NCBI GenBank assembly: GCA_018656855.1 | Contig: JABHYP010000202.1 | Coordinates: 1-9,234 of the forward strand | DNA: 9,234 nucleotides | From: Candidatus Latescibacterota bacterium | Lineage (GTDB): Bacteria > Latescibacterota > Latescibacteria > Latescibacterales > Latescibacteraceae | Direction: 5' to 3' | Part shown: piece by piece, positions 1 through 6,026 of the stretch | Layout: each line of letters starts with the position of its first letter | How positions within the stretch are numbered: the stretch's first letter is position 1 | Position numbers and translations under genes: made by a program | Notes under the pieces: model-generated | Database searches by the model: none | Told to the model about the DNA's origin: nothing | What the model saw: the letters and a program-made list of their open reading frames with translations, nothing else

Positions 1-1
1 C

Positions 2-784
2 GGTATCAAACTCAAGGAAGAAGTGAAGTTTTACGATCCCGGCAACCTGTACGAATATATTAACGGGCAGGCGGTATTTTATCTGAGCTACAAATTTATA
101 AAGCTCGAACACGGTTTCTATGAAAGAGACGGAGCGACGTTTTATGTGGATGTTTATGAACTCGGTTCGCAACTGTCAGCCCTTGGAGCGTACCGCCAGC
201 AGAAAGAGCAGGATGCCGCCGATCTCGGAATAGGCTGCGAGGGAGCGATTGTCGAATACCTTACAGTATTACATAAAGGGAAGTTTTACGTAGAGATTAT
301 CCCAATGGACAGCGGCGATGATGACGAGAAAGCTATGAGATTAATCGCCGGTCATGTTGCAAAACTCATTCCGGGAAGCGAAGAACTCCCGCCGGAGGTG
401 GGATTGTTCCCGAAAGATGGAATTATCGACGGCTCGGAACGTTATGTAGACGAGAGTCTTATCAGTTATTCTTTTATGGGCAGGGGATTGTCGGCGCGGT
501 ATGAATCCGGGATTGAAAAGAAACTGAGGTTGTTCATTGCAATGACGGATGATGAATCAAAGGCAAAGGAAATATTTGAATCATATAAAAAGAAATTAGA
601 AAACTCCTCTCCGGTAAAAATAGGTTCTAAAGGCGGTTTTAAAGGGAAAGAACCCTATCGTGGAATAACGATCATATCATCATGGAAAAACTTTGTTTTC
701 GGCTGCCTCGATGTCGAAGACGAGCCAAAAGCCATTGATTTATTAACCAAAGCTCAAATCAATATCAATAAATTCGGGCAATAG
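2..784 (+). CDS. DUF6599-like protein, 5'-truncated by window edge
   Basis: The reading frame is open to the left edge of the window, so the true start is probably outside. A GTG at 23 preceded by AAGGAAG could serve as a start but is probably coincidental. The visible part is about 260 residues. It opens with the block LYEYINGQAVFYLSYKF, which resembles the N-terminal signature of DUF6599 proteins; in that family the block normally follows a signal peptide and a short leader, both missing here. The rest is a soluble alpha/beta-looking protein without membrane segments or an obvious catalytic motif. The function of the family is unknown to me. It ends at TAG (782-784). Immediately downstream, in the same frame, comes a remnant of a reductase-like gene. 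The coding assignment is firm; the family assignment is from remembered motif similarity and is moderate. Confidence 0.7.
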   Translation, partial: GIKLKEEVKFYDPGNLYEYINGQAVFYLSYKFIKLEHGFYERDGATFYVDVYELGSQLSALGAYRQQKEQDAADLGIGCEGAIVEYLTVLHKGKFYVEIIPMDSGDDDEKAMRLIAGHVAKLIPGSEELPPEVGLFPKDGIIDGSERYVDESLISYSFMGRGLSARYESGIEKKLRLFIAMTDDESKAKEIFESYKKKLENSSPVKIGSKGGFKGKEPYRGITIISSWKNFVFGCLDVEDEPKAIDLLTKAQININKFGQ

Positions 785-787
785 AAT

Positions 788-1006
788 AATGCAAATCCGG
801 GAAGTGTAGATGTTTCGGACATCTCCCGGTACTCCATATATCACATCAGATATGGCGATCTGGAAAAGGCGCGGAAGCATTTTTCCGCTCTTCCTGTTCA
901 CGCCAGGATTAAGGCTGCAAGCAACCTCAACGTTTACAAGAAGGCGTGTCCTTACGGTCTCAAAACAGCAAGTATGCTCAAAGCTGCTAAAAAACGGCTT
1001 GCATGA
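788..1006 (+). pseudogene. C-terminal remnant of an aldo/keto-reductase-like Fe-S protein
   Basis: Translating this stretch in the frame of the preceding gene, after its TAG, gives 72 residues starting NANPGSVDVSDISRY and ending KKRLA before TGA (1004-1006). It aligns along its whole length with the last roughly 70 residues of the intact gene at 1119-2363: ANPGxVxVSDIxRxS near the start, ALP versus ELP in the middle, and YxKACPYGL near the end. It begins just after the place where the intact paralogue has its CxxCxxC motif, so the barrel domain and three cysteines are missing. No start codon or ribosome-binding site suits it. I read it as the 3' stub of a deleted tandem paralogue. The good conservation suggests a recent loss or an assembly/sequencing artefact rather than old decay. 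The 112 bp to the next gene show no clear terminator. Confidence 0.8.
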
Positions 1007-1118
1007 TACGAATAAATTTGTTGTATTTACCAAATAGAGCAGAAATTAATGAAGTGATAGTTTGAATTAAGCAAACGAAAAGAAAGCTTATCAACCACAT
1101 TCTGCAGAAGGGTATACA

Positions 1119-2363
1119 ATGAAAAAAAGCGCTAATAAGGTCGAGAATAATAACTCTAGCGGCAGTAAAGATTCCATTTCCCGCAGACACTTTATAAAGA
1201 ACGCATCGGCCACAGCAGCAGCCGGAACCGCAGGTCTTGCCGGCTTCGGCAGCATGGGCTGCCAGAAAAAATTGAAGACTGTGAAACTGCGGCGTACCGA
1301 TATGAAGGTTTCGAAGTTTCTCGGCGACCGAATGGCTGACCGGAAATTGTACGAGCTTGCACTTGCTTCAGGCGTTAATTACTGGCACAAATTCGGACAC
1401 TGGGCAGACCCTGCGCCTTACGACCGGTTCAGAAAACTCGACCGCGATTCAATCTTTGTTGATACAACTGTCGGCAGCCTCGAAAAAGATAAAGCCATTG
1501 AAATATTTGAGAGAGCTCTTGAAAAAACCGGTTTTAAAATGATAGATGGTTTCAAAATCCATTCACAGTACAAAAGCGCCGAAGATATAAAAACAAAGAT
1601 GGGAGCGATTCAGGCTTTCGAACAGCTAAAAAAACAGGGCAAAACACGTTATCTCATGATGTCCCAGCACGTAAACACAACCGAGGTTTTTGAGGCGGCT
1701 ATAGAAAGCGAGATGTTCGATGTTATTCAGATACCTGTGAATCCTACCGTACCTAAGGATTATTTTACCAAAGATAAATTCCCGCGCAAAGCTACACAGG
1801 ATGAATACTTGGGTCTCATAAAGAAAGCCTCGGACAAGGGAATCGGCATCACTGCCATGAAGGTGTTTCTATACGGCGCGAAAAACTGGGCGGAAGTACC
1901 CGATCTGAAGGAACGGGTAAGCAAATACCTCCCCGACAACCAGAGTATCGCCACCGCGCTTATTCACTGGGCGCTCAATGTGCCGGGTGTACAGGCTTAC
2001 GGAAGCATGCTTTATACATTTGACGAACTTATAGAAAATCTTGAAGCAGTTGGCGGCGAACTAACAGATGATGAAGACCGGGGGCTTAAAAAATTCTCTG
2101 AAGCAATGAACGATCATTACTGCCGCATGTGCGGTGCCTGTGAACGTGCGAATCCGGGAGGCGTAGCTGTTTCTGATATACTCAGGTTCTCGGGATATTA
2201 CACCGGTTTCGGCGAAAGCGAGACGGCAAAGGCATTTTATGCCGAACTTCCGAAATCGAAAAGGGTTGATGCAGCAAAAGACCTTGGACATTACGAAAAA
2301 GCTTGCCCGTACGGACTGCCTCTCACGAAGATGCTCAGGAAAGCTCACATACAGCTTACATAG
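1119..2363 (+). CDS. Tat-exported aldo/keto-reductase-like protein with ferredoxin-type C-terminus
   Basis: 414 residues. The ATG has a good Shine-Dalgarno (AGAAGGG, 6 nt spacing). Residues 21-27 (SRRHFIK) are a twin-arginine motif followed by an Ala/Gly-rich stretch, predicting folded export; Cys48 in SMGC is a poor lipobox. Residues about 55-320 follow the aldo/keto-reductase barrel: KIH at 146-148 matches the conserved His region, FDVIQIPVNP (200-209) and GIGITAMK (241-248) match late barrel strands. The usual catalytic Asp, Tyr and Lys are not evident: the DTA-type motif reads NYWHKFGHW (87-95) and the Lys strand reads FVDTTVG. The C-terminus has Cys335, Cys338 and Cys341, but Asn345 replaces the fourth Cys, and in the second motif only Cys396 remains (Tyr392, Leu389 and Ala386 occupy the other sites). 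That set would suit one [4Fe-4S] cluster. Substrate unknown. Transcription probably stops at the hairpin at 2402. Confidence 0.82.
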   Translation: MKKSANKVENNNSSGSKDSISRRHFIKNASATAAAGTAGLAGFGSMGCQKKLKTVKLRRTDMKVSKFLGDRMADRKLYELALASGVNYWHKFGHWADPAPYDRFRKLDRDSIFVDTTVGSLEKDKAIEIFERALEKTGFKMIDGFKIHSQYKSAEDIKTKMGAIQAFEQLKKQGKTRYLMMSQHVNTTEVFEAAIESEMFDVIQIPVNPTVPKDYFTKDKFPRKATQDEYLGLIKKASDKGIGITAMKVFLYGAKNWAEVPDLKERVSKYLPDNQSIATALIHWALNVPGVQAYGSMLYTFDELIENLEAVGGELTDDEDRGLKKFSEAMNDHYCRMCGACERANPGGVAVSDILRFSGYYTGFGESETAKAFYAELPKSKRVDAAKDLGHYEKACPYGLPLTKMLRKAHIQLT

Positions 2364-2401
2364 CGCAGTAATCAAATAATAAAAAAGGTAGATAAAATGA
2401 G

Positions 2402-2432
2402 AAAGGGATTCTGTCAGCAGAATCCCTTTTTT
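2402..2432 (+). terminator. Intrinsic terminator after the reductase-like gene
   Basis: A perfect 12-bp stem, AAAGGGATTCTG (2402-2413) paired with CAGAATCCCTTT (2418-2429), closes a TCAG tetraloop and runs into six T residues (2427-2432). It lies 38 bp after the reductase-like stop and just before the end of the convergent URO-D-like gene, so it should mainly serve the plus strand. On the minus strand the hairpin is followed by a broken T tract (CTCATTTTATC), so weak bidirectional action is possible. Confidence 0.92.
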
Positions 2433-2449
2433 AAATAAATCGAATTCCC

Positions 2450-3529
2450 CTATCCCTTCTCGCAGATTTCGCGGATAAGTTTGCGATAATAACAGAAATT
2501 GTCGAAAGTTACTTCCGGCGGCGCTTCATGATCTAATTTTGGTATGTATCCGCCGGTTTCAAGCATTTGAGGAACTTTGGATTTAACCTCCTGTTCAATA
2601 TCCTTTTTTGAACCGAACAGTTTTTTCTTATCTATACCGCCCCAGATAACAAAATCTCTACCGTACACTTTCCTAACTTCGAGGATGTCCATTCCTGCCT
2701 GTGCCTCAAACGGATACATCCCGTGTATCCCGAGTTCGATAAAAAGAGGGATGAGTTCACTCACATCCCCGTCGGAATCAACCACGAAAAAAGGTACATT
2801 GTGCTTCCGGAAATGGTCAAGCACCCGGCGGTAAGGCTCCATCATGAAAGTCCGAAAAAAATCGGGAGAGATCAGCGAACCTCCGCGATACGCCATATCC
2901 TCAAAGAAATGTATGCAGTCGGGCGACACATCACGGAGTAACGGCGCTGTGAGCTTAATGATAAAATCAGCATAATAATCCATCATCTCATGTATCCAGC
3001 CGGGGTCGTCATAGAATCCCATCAAAAGTTTCTCTGGACCAACCCATTCTCTCAGAGGCCCGAAAAAACCAATCGTGCGCGCATTTCCCAGATACACAGG
3101 AAAATCCCTGTCACTGAGTTCCTTAATCCTGATATCCCACGCATGCGGATACCGCGCGGCGGACAGTGGATCGAGATGTTTTTTAAACTCCCGGAAGCTC
3201 TTGCGGTCTGACACGGGGAAACCGTAAAAGTAAGGGATACACCGGCTACCCTTCGCAAGTTTTACCTGTACGCCCCTCCAGTCGGTTTTGATTATATGGT
3301 CTGGTGTATCCTCTATTACTTCCTCACTGAAAACGGGATGGATGTCGGATTCAATACCAACATCCTCGTAACGGTCAAAACCGAAGTATATCCTGTAATC
3401 GGCATGCTTGGGATAGCCTTCCGTGTACCAGCAGTCAAATGTTTCCGGCCAGCAGGTCATCTCATGGTACGGGGGGCGATCCGGATTGCCGAATTTCATT
3501 GTTTCATGAAATCGTTCTTTTTCTGTCAT
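2450..3529 (-). CDS. Uroporphyrinogen-decarboxylase-superfamily protein (URO-D / MtaA-like, non-haem)
   Basis: 359 residues. The start ATG is preceded by GGAAGGA with 5 nt spacing. The protein begins MTEKERFHETMKFGNPDRPP, the usual opening of environmental URO-D-superfamily members, and lacks the MRQAGRY-type motif expected near the N-terminus of true haem-pathway decarboxylases. Further family features are DCIHFFEDMAYRGGSLISP (204-222), a strand and loop at 246-256 (PFFVVDSDGDV) where many relatives have a His, GMYPFEAQAGMDI (270-282), GGID (297-300) and a final LDHEAPPEV (332-340). The His-x-Cys zinc motif of corrinoid methyltransferases such as MtaA is not seen, so methyl transfer is uncertain. 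No signal peptide, so probably cytoplasmic. Its substrate cannot be told from sequence. It lies 236 bp downstream of the deacylase on the same strand and converges on the reductase-like gene. Confidence 0.82.
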   Translation of the reverse strand: MTEKERFHETMKFGNPDRPPYHEMTCWPETFDCWYTEGYPKHADYRIYFGFDRYEDVGIESDIHPVFSEEVIEDTPDHIIKTDWRGVQVKLAKGSRCIPYFYGFPVSDRKSFREFKKHLDPLSAARYPHAWDIRIKELSDRDFPVYLGNARTIGFFGPLREWVGPEKLLMGFYDDPGWIHEMMDYYADFIIKLTAPLLRDVSPDCIHFFEDMAYRGGSLISPDFFRTFMMEPYRRVLDHFRKHNVPFFVVDSDGDVSELIPLFIELGIHGMYPFEAQAGMDILEVRKVYGRDFVIWGGIDKKKLFGSKKDIEQEVKSKVPQMLETGGYIPKLDHEAPPEVTFDNFCYYRKLIREICEKG

Positions 3530-3558
3530 GGTGTTCCTTCCAATTGTTATTTAGCAGT

Positions 3559-3564
3559 ATTATA
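3559..3564 (-). promoter_or_regulatory. Possible -10 element for the URO-D-like gene
   Basis: On the minus strand this reads TATAAT, 29 bp upstream of the ATG at 3529, a plausible distance for a short leader. No convincing -35 hexamer is found 16-18 bp further upstream, so the call rests on the -10 alone in AT-rich DNA. Confidence 0.3.
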
Positions 3565-3708
3565 GGCAACTGTGTAATATCTCGTTTTCACCAATACGAG
3601 TTTATTACGTTATTCAGCAGTCGAATATAATATTTCAGCCGGCCGGTACTCCTTTGGAAATTGTAAGTACTCTCGATATTTTCACTCAACAGGCATTAAG
3701 ATATTTTT

Positions 3709-3754
3709 AAATATGAATTCATTATTGTCAATATTAGACGAGGAATTCATATTT
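3709..3754. repeat. 12-bp perfect inverted repeat downstream of the deacylase
   Basis: AAATATGAATTC (3709-3720) is exactly complementary to GAATTCATATTT (3743-3754), with a 22-nt loop. It starts 12 bp after the deacylase stop codon. The left arm can also pair with ATATTT (3701-3706), so two alternative hairpins exist. The stem is AT-rich and no clean T run follows on the minus strand, so it would be a weak terminator at best; mRNA 3'-end protection or a protein-binding palindrome are alternatives. Confidence 0.55.
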
Positions 3755-3765
3755 TCATCAGCAAT

Positions 3766-5481
3766 TTACACACCGGCTACTCCTTTTTTCAAAACCATTC
3801 CCGGAAGCGTTCCTGTGTGTTCCCCTTCTTTTATTACCATACGGCCGTTGACTATCACATATTCTATTCCGACAGGATATTGATGAGGATTGAGCCAATC
3901 TGACCTGTCATTCACACTGTCAGGATCAAAAACAACCAGGTCTGCAAAGTAACCTTCTTTCACCTGCCCGCGGCCGGTTAATCCGAATTTTCCGGCAGGA
4001 ACCGAGGTCATTTTCCGAATCGCCTGCGGGAGCGTAAGAACTTTGTCCTCACGGACGAATTTACCGAGAACACGCGTAAATGTTCCGTAGTTTCGCAGAT
4101 GGGGTTTCCCTTTTCTCAGTGCGCCATAGGGCGCCAACGCAGAACCGTCCGAACCGGGAACAACGAGAGGATGAGCCAGAATCTTCTTTAGATTTTCCTC
4201 GCTCATAGAAAAATTAATCATCGAAACCTGATTTTCCTCTTCAATCAAAAGATCCCGCATGAAATCGTACGGTGATTTGCCCGATTCCGATGCTCCCTGA
4301 CCGATGTTTTTGCCTTCCAGGTGTTTATTTTTTTCAGTTATAACAGAGCTTATTACAACATTTTCCCAGGAAGTCACCTTTTTCTCTATCTCTTGCACAT
4401 GCTCCCGAATCTTTCTGTCAAGCGATTTATCCTTCAGCCTTGCCATAAAACCATCGGTTGAACCCTCCTGAGCCCAGCGGGGGAAAAAAGAACCGAGAGA
4501 AGTTGAACTAGCATGATAAGGGTATCTATCTGCGAGAATTGAAATTCCCTCATTTTTTGCCTGTGTTATCCTTGATAGAACTGTGTTAATTTTTGAAAAG
4601 TTTCGCGAATACTGGGCTTTTAGATGTGCTATTTCAAGGCTGACACCCGTTTTCTCCGAAATTGAAATAACCTCTTCAACAGACTCGACAACATGATCGC
4701 CCTCATCCCTGATATGTGAGGCATGAACGCCGTTCAAGGCAGCTACTTCGCGGCACAGCTCGGTAATTTCATCCGTTTCAGCATAACTGCCTGGCGCATA
4801 ATACAATCCGGTCGACAGGCCAACCGCACCTGCATCCATACTATCTCTGACCGCTTTTTTCATGAGCGTCAATTCATTTTTATCGGGCTTACGGTCTTCA
4901 AAACCGACAATCGATTCCCTCACTGTGCCATGACCGACATGTGTTGCAAAATTTAGAGCCATTCCCGTTTCTTCGAGTCTGCTGAAAAAACCGGATATAT
5001 CCTTCCATGTAATCTCAAATCCATATTCTTTTTTAATACGCTCCTTATTATCCTCGAATTGCGACTCGGAAAAAGGAAAATATGATAAACCGCAGTTTCC
5101 TCCGATTTCAGTTGTAACTCCCTGCCTGATTTTGCTTTCCGCTTTCGGATTAATCATTAACAGATAGTCCGTGTGCGAATGAGGATCAATAAATCCGGGT
5201 GCTACTGCAAGGCCTCCCGCATCGATAACTTCTGCCGCCTTTGCTTTATTCAAATTATTTCCTACCGCCGCTATTCTGTCTCCTAGAATGGCAACATCGA
5301 GTTCCTTTCCTTCATCTCCCAAACCGTCAAACACAATACCGTTTGAAATAATACAATCATACTCCTTCTGAGTCGAACATCCTTTAATAACTAATCCTCC
5401 CTCAGCCAGCCCGATTAGTACACCGGCCTGCGATGCTTTTTTCATGAACTGCCTTCTAGTTGTTTTGTTATTCATGCTCAT
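3766..5481 (-). CDS. N-acyl-D-amino-acid deacylase (D-aminoacylase), Tat-exported
   Basis: 571 residues, amidohydrolase superfamily; hydrolyses N-acyl-D-amino acids to the D-amino acid and a carboxylate. Residues 8-14 (TRRQFMK) form a Tat motif, followed by a hydrophobic segment and IKGC (Cys35) that could be a lipobox, so the enzyme is probably periplasmic or membrane-anchored. Metal and active-site positions match the family in order: HSH 101-103, GGNCG with Cys130, SHIRDE with His256, EIAH with His286 and GSDG with Asp445; the spacings 101 to 130 and 256 to 286 are as I recall for the Alcaligenes enzyme. HLRNYGTF (461-468) and a C-terminal HTGTLPGMVL (555-564) are further family signatures. 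It appears intact. The Met3 codon (5475-5473) may be the true start, because the ribosome-binding site lies 9 nt from it and only 3 nt from Met1. Exact acyl and amino-acid preference cannot be predicted. Confidence 0.92.
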   Translation of the reverse strand: MSMNNKTTRRQFMKKASQAGVLIGLAEGGLVIKGCSTQKEYDCIISNGIVFDGLGDEGKELDVAILGDRIAAVGNNLNKAKAAEVIDAGGLAVAPGFIDPHSHTDYLLMINPKAESKIRQGVTTEIGGNCGLSYFPFSESQFEDNKERIKKEYGFEITWKDISGFFSRLEETGMALNFATHVGHGTVRESIVGFEDRKPDKNELTLMKKAVRDSMDAGAVGLSTGLYYAPGSYAETDEITELCREVAALNGVHASHIRDEGDHVVESVEEVISISEKTGVSLEIAHLKAQYSRNFSKINTVLSRITQAKNEGISILADRYPYHASSTSLGSFFPRWAQEGSTDGFMARLKDKSLDRKIREHVQEIEKKVTSWENVVISSVITEKNKHLEGKNIGQGASESGKSPYDFMRDLLIEEENQVSMINFSMSEENLKKILAHPLVVPGSDGSALAPYGALRKGKPHLRNYGTFTRVLGKFVREDKVLTLPQAIRKMTSVPAGKFGLTGRGQVKEGYFADLVVFDPDSVNDRSDWLNPHQYPVGIEYVIVNGRMVIKEGEHTGTLPGMVLKKGVAGV

Positions 5482-5484
5482 TTA

Positions 5485-5490
5485 CCTTCT
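5485..5490 (-). promoter_or_regulatory. Ribosome-binding site that bears on the deacylase start
   Basis: The minus strand reads AGAAGG here. It lies 3 nt from the first ATG (5481) and 9 nt from a second in-frame ATG (5475). The second spacing is nearer the usual range, which favours a protein beginning at Met3. Confidence 0.6.
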
Positions 5491-5508
5491 TTCTTTTTTA
5501 ACTTATTC

Positions 5509-5537
5509 CAAATATAAGGATTTACATAATATTCAAA
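5509..5537 (-). promoter_or_regulatory. Possible Bacteroidota-type promoter of the deacylase gene
   Basis: The minus strand carries TTTG (5537-5534), 17 bp, then TATATTTG (5516-5509), ending 27 bp before the first ATG. This fits the TTTG / TAnnTTTG consensus known from Bacteroidota primary sigma factors. The region is AT-rich, so a chance match is possible. The lineage is not established. Confidence 0.3.
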
Positions 5538-5610
5538 AAGAAACATTTAACCCGAATTATTCATAAAAAATAATTAATTTTTTCATTGATGAGAACAGAA
5601 ATAATCAGCC

Positions 5611-5640
5611 ACGGATGAACACGGATAAACTCAGATAAAT
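5611..5640. repeat. Degenerate 10-bp tandem repeat, three copies
   Basis: ACGGATGAAC, ACGGATAAAC and TCAGATAAAT follow each other without gaps. Preceded by CAGCC, this is a sequence type I remember as dispersed between genes in many environmental bacterial genomes, where its reverse complement is often mis-called as a short protein containing IRVHPWL. Confidence 0.7.
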
Positions 5641-5653
5641 ACCATGGTAATCT

Positions 5654-5786
5654 CCCCTTGAAAAGCCCCGTTCGAGCAAGTGTTTTTCGGAAAAGAATTT
5701 CAGCATGTCTGAACACGCTGAAAGCGTGTGAGTTCTGAAATTCCCGAAAAATGTGCCGTGAGAATGGATAAAGGCTTTTCATGGGG
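5654..5786. repeat. Three-tier nested hairpin (long imperfect palindrome)
   Basis: The outer stem pairs CCCCTTGAAAAGCC (5654-5667) with GGCTTTTCATGGGG (5773-5786), 13 of 14 matched. The middle stem pairs TTTTTCGG (5683-5690) with CCGAAAAA (5744-5751) and, after a 4-nt AAAA bulge, GAATTTCAG (5695-5703) with CTGAAATTC (5735-5743). The inner hairpin is ACACGCT (5713-5719), loop GAA, AGCGTGT (5723-5729). This order on a shared axis is very unlikely by chance. It could be a repetitive extragenic palindrome or a structured RNA in the lyase 3' or deacylase 5' region. Confidence 0.75.
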
Positions 5787-5985
5787 CGCCTTTTCTTTTG
5801 TTTCTTTGCTTTGGGCGAACAAAGACACGAAGCGTAGCGGAGAGCCGCGCAGCGCAAAGAAGAATTAAAAAAAGAATATTACCCATTAAAAATTCCAAAT
5901 CGGGATATGTCCTGAAAAAATACTTGTTAATCCAGATACTTTGCACGATCGAATCTTATTATAAATAAATTTATGAATTAATCGG

Positions 5986-6026
5986 GTTAACTATTTTTCT
6001 AATTGTTTGCGTTTTAAATAGTTAAC
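5986..6026. repeat. 11-bp inverted repeat across the lyase stop codon
   Basis: GTTAACTATTT (5986-5996) is the exact reverse complement of AAATAGTTAAC (6016-6026), with a 19-nt loop. The lyase TAG stop (5993-5991) lies within the left arm and the right arm lies in its final codons. The left arm overlaps the end of the MITE-like module. No T run follows on the minus strand, so it is not a typical terminator. Confidence 0.5.

Larger units (their letters stand above)
5547..5990. mobile_element. MITE-like intergenic module bounded by 21-bp inverted repeats
   Basis: This 444-bp stretch fills nearly the whole lyase-deacylase gap and holds no credible gene. Its ends are inverted repeats: positions 5547-5567 and the reverse complement of 5970-5990 agree at 19 of 21 bases. 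Both begin TTAACCCGA and end TTCATAAA. The outermost TTAA is self-complementary and could be a target duplication. The right end touches the stop codon of the lyase gene. Inside are a degenerate decamer tandem (5611-5640), a large nested hairpin (5654-5786) and a segment around 5840-5862 with the CTTTGCGC / TCTCCGC words (minus strand) shared with the module near 8649. No transposase is encoded, so it would be non-autonomous. The mobile interpretation is inference; the repeat ends are seen directly. Confidence 0.5.

Noticed and set aside
782..784. TAG read as pyrrolysine or selenocysteine to fuse the DUF6599-like gene with the downstream stub
   Set aside because: TAG ends most genes in the window, including one directly followed by a strong terminator, so it is a normal stop. 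TAG is not a selenocysteine codon.
743..1033. 96-residue minus-strand ORF, and a 75-residue plus-strand ORF at 810-1037
   Set aside because: Both are other-frame readings of the region whose meaningful frame is the reductase-like remnant (788-1006), which aligns with the intact paralogue.
2450..3529. Haem-pathway uroporphyrinogen decarboxylase (hemE)
   Set aside because: The N-terminal Arg-rich substrate motif of HemE is absent, the opening matches the wider superfamily instead, and no haem genes lie nearby.
5561..5857. 98-residue minus-strand ORF containing IRVHPWL
   Set aside because: It translates the decamer tandem and the nested hairpin. It has no ribosome-binding site and no protein-like composition, and this type of peptide is a known artefact of dispersed intergenic repeats.
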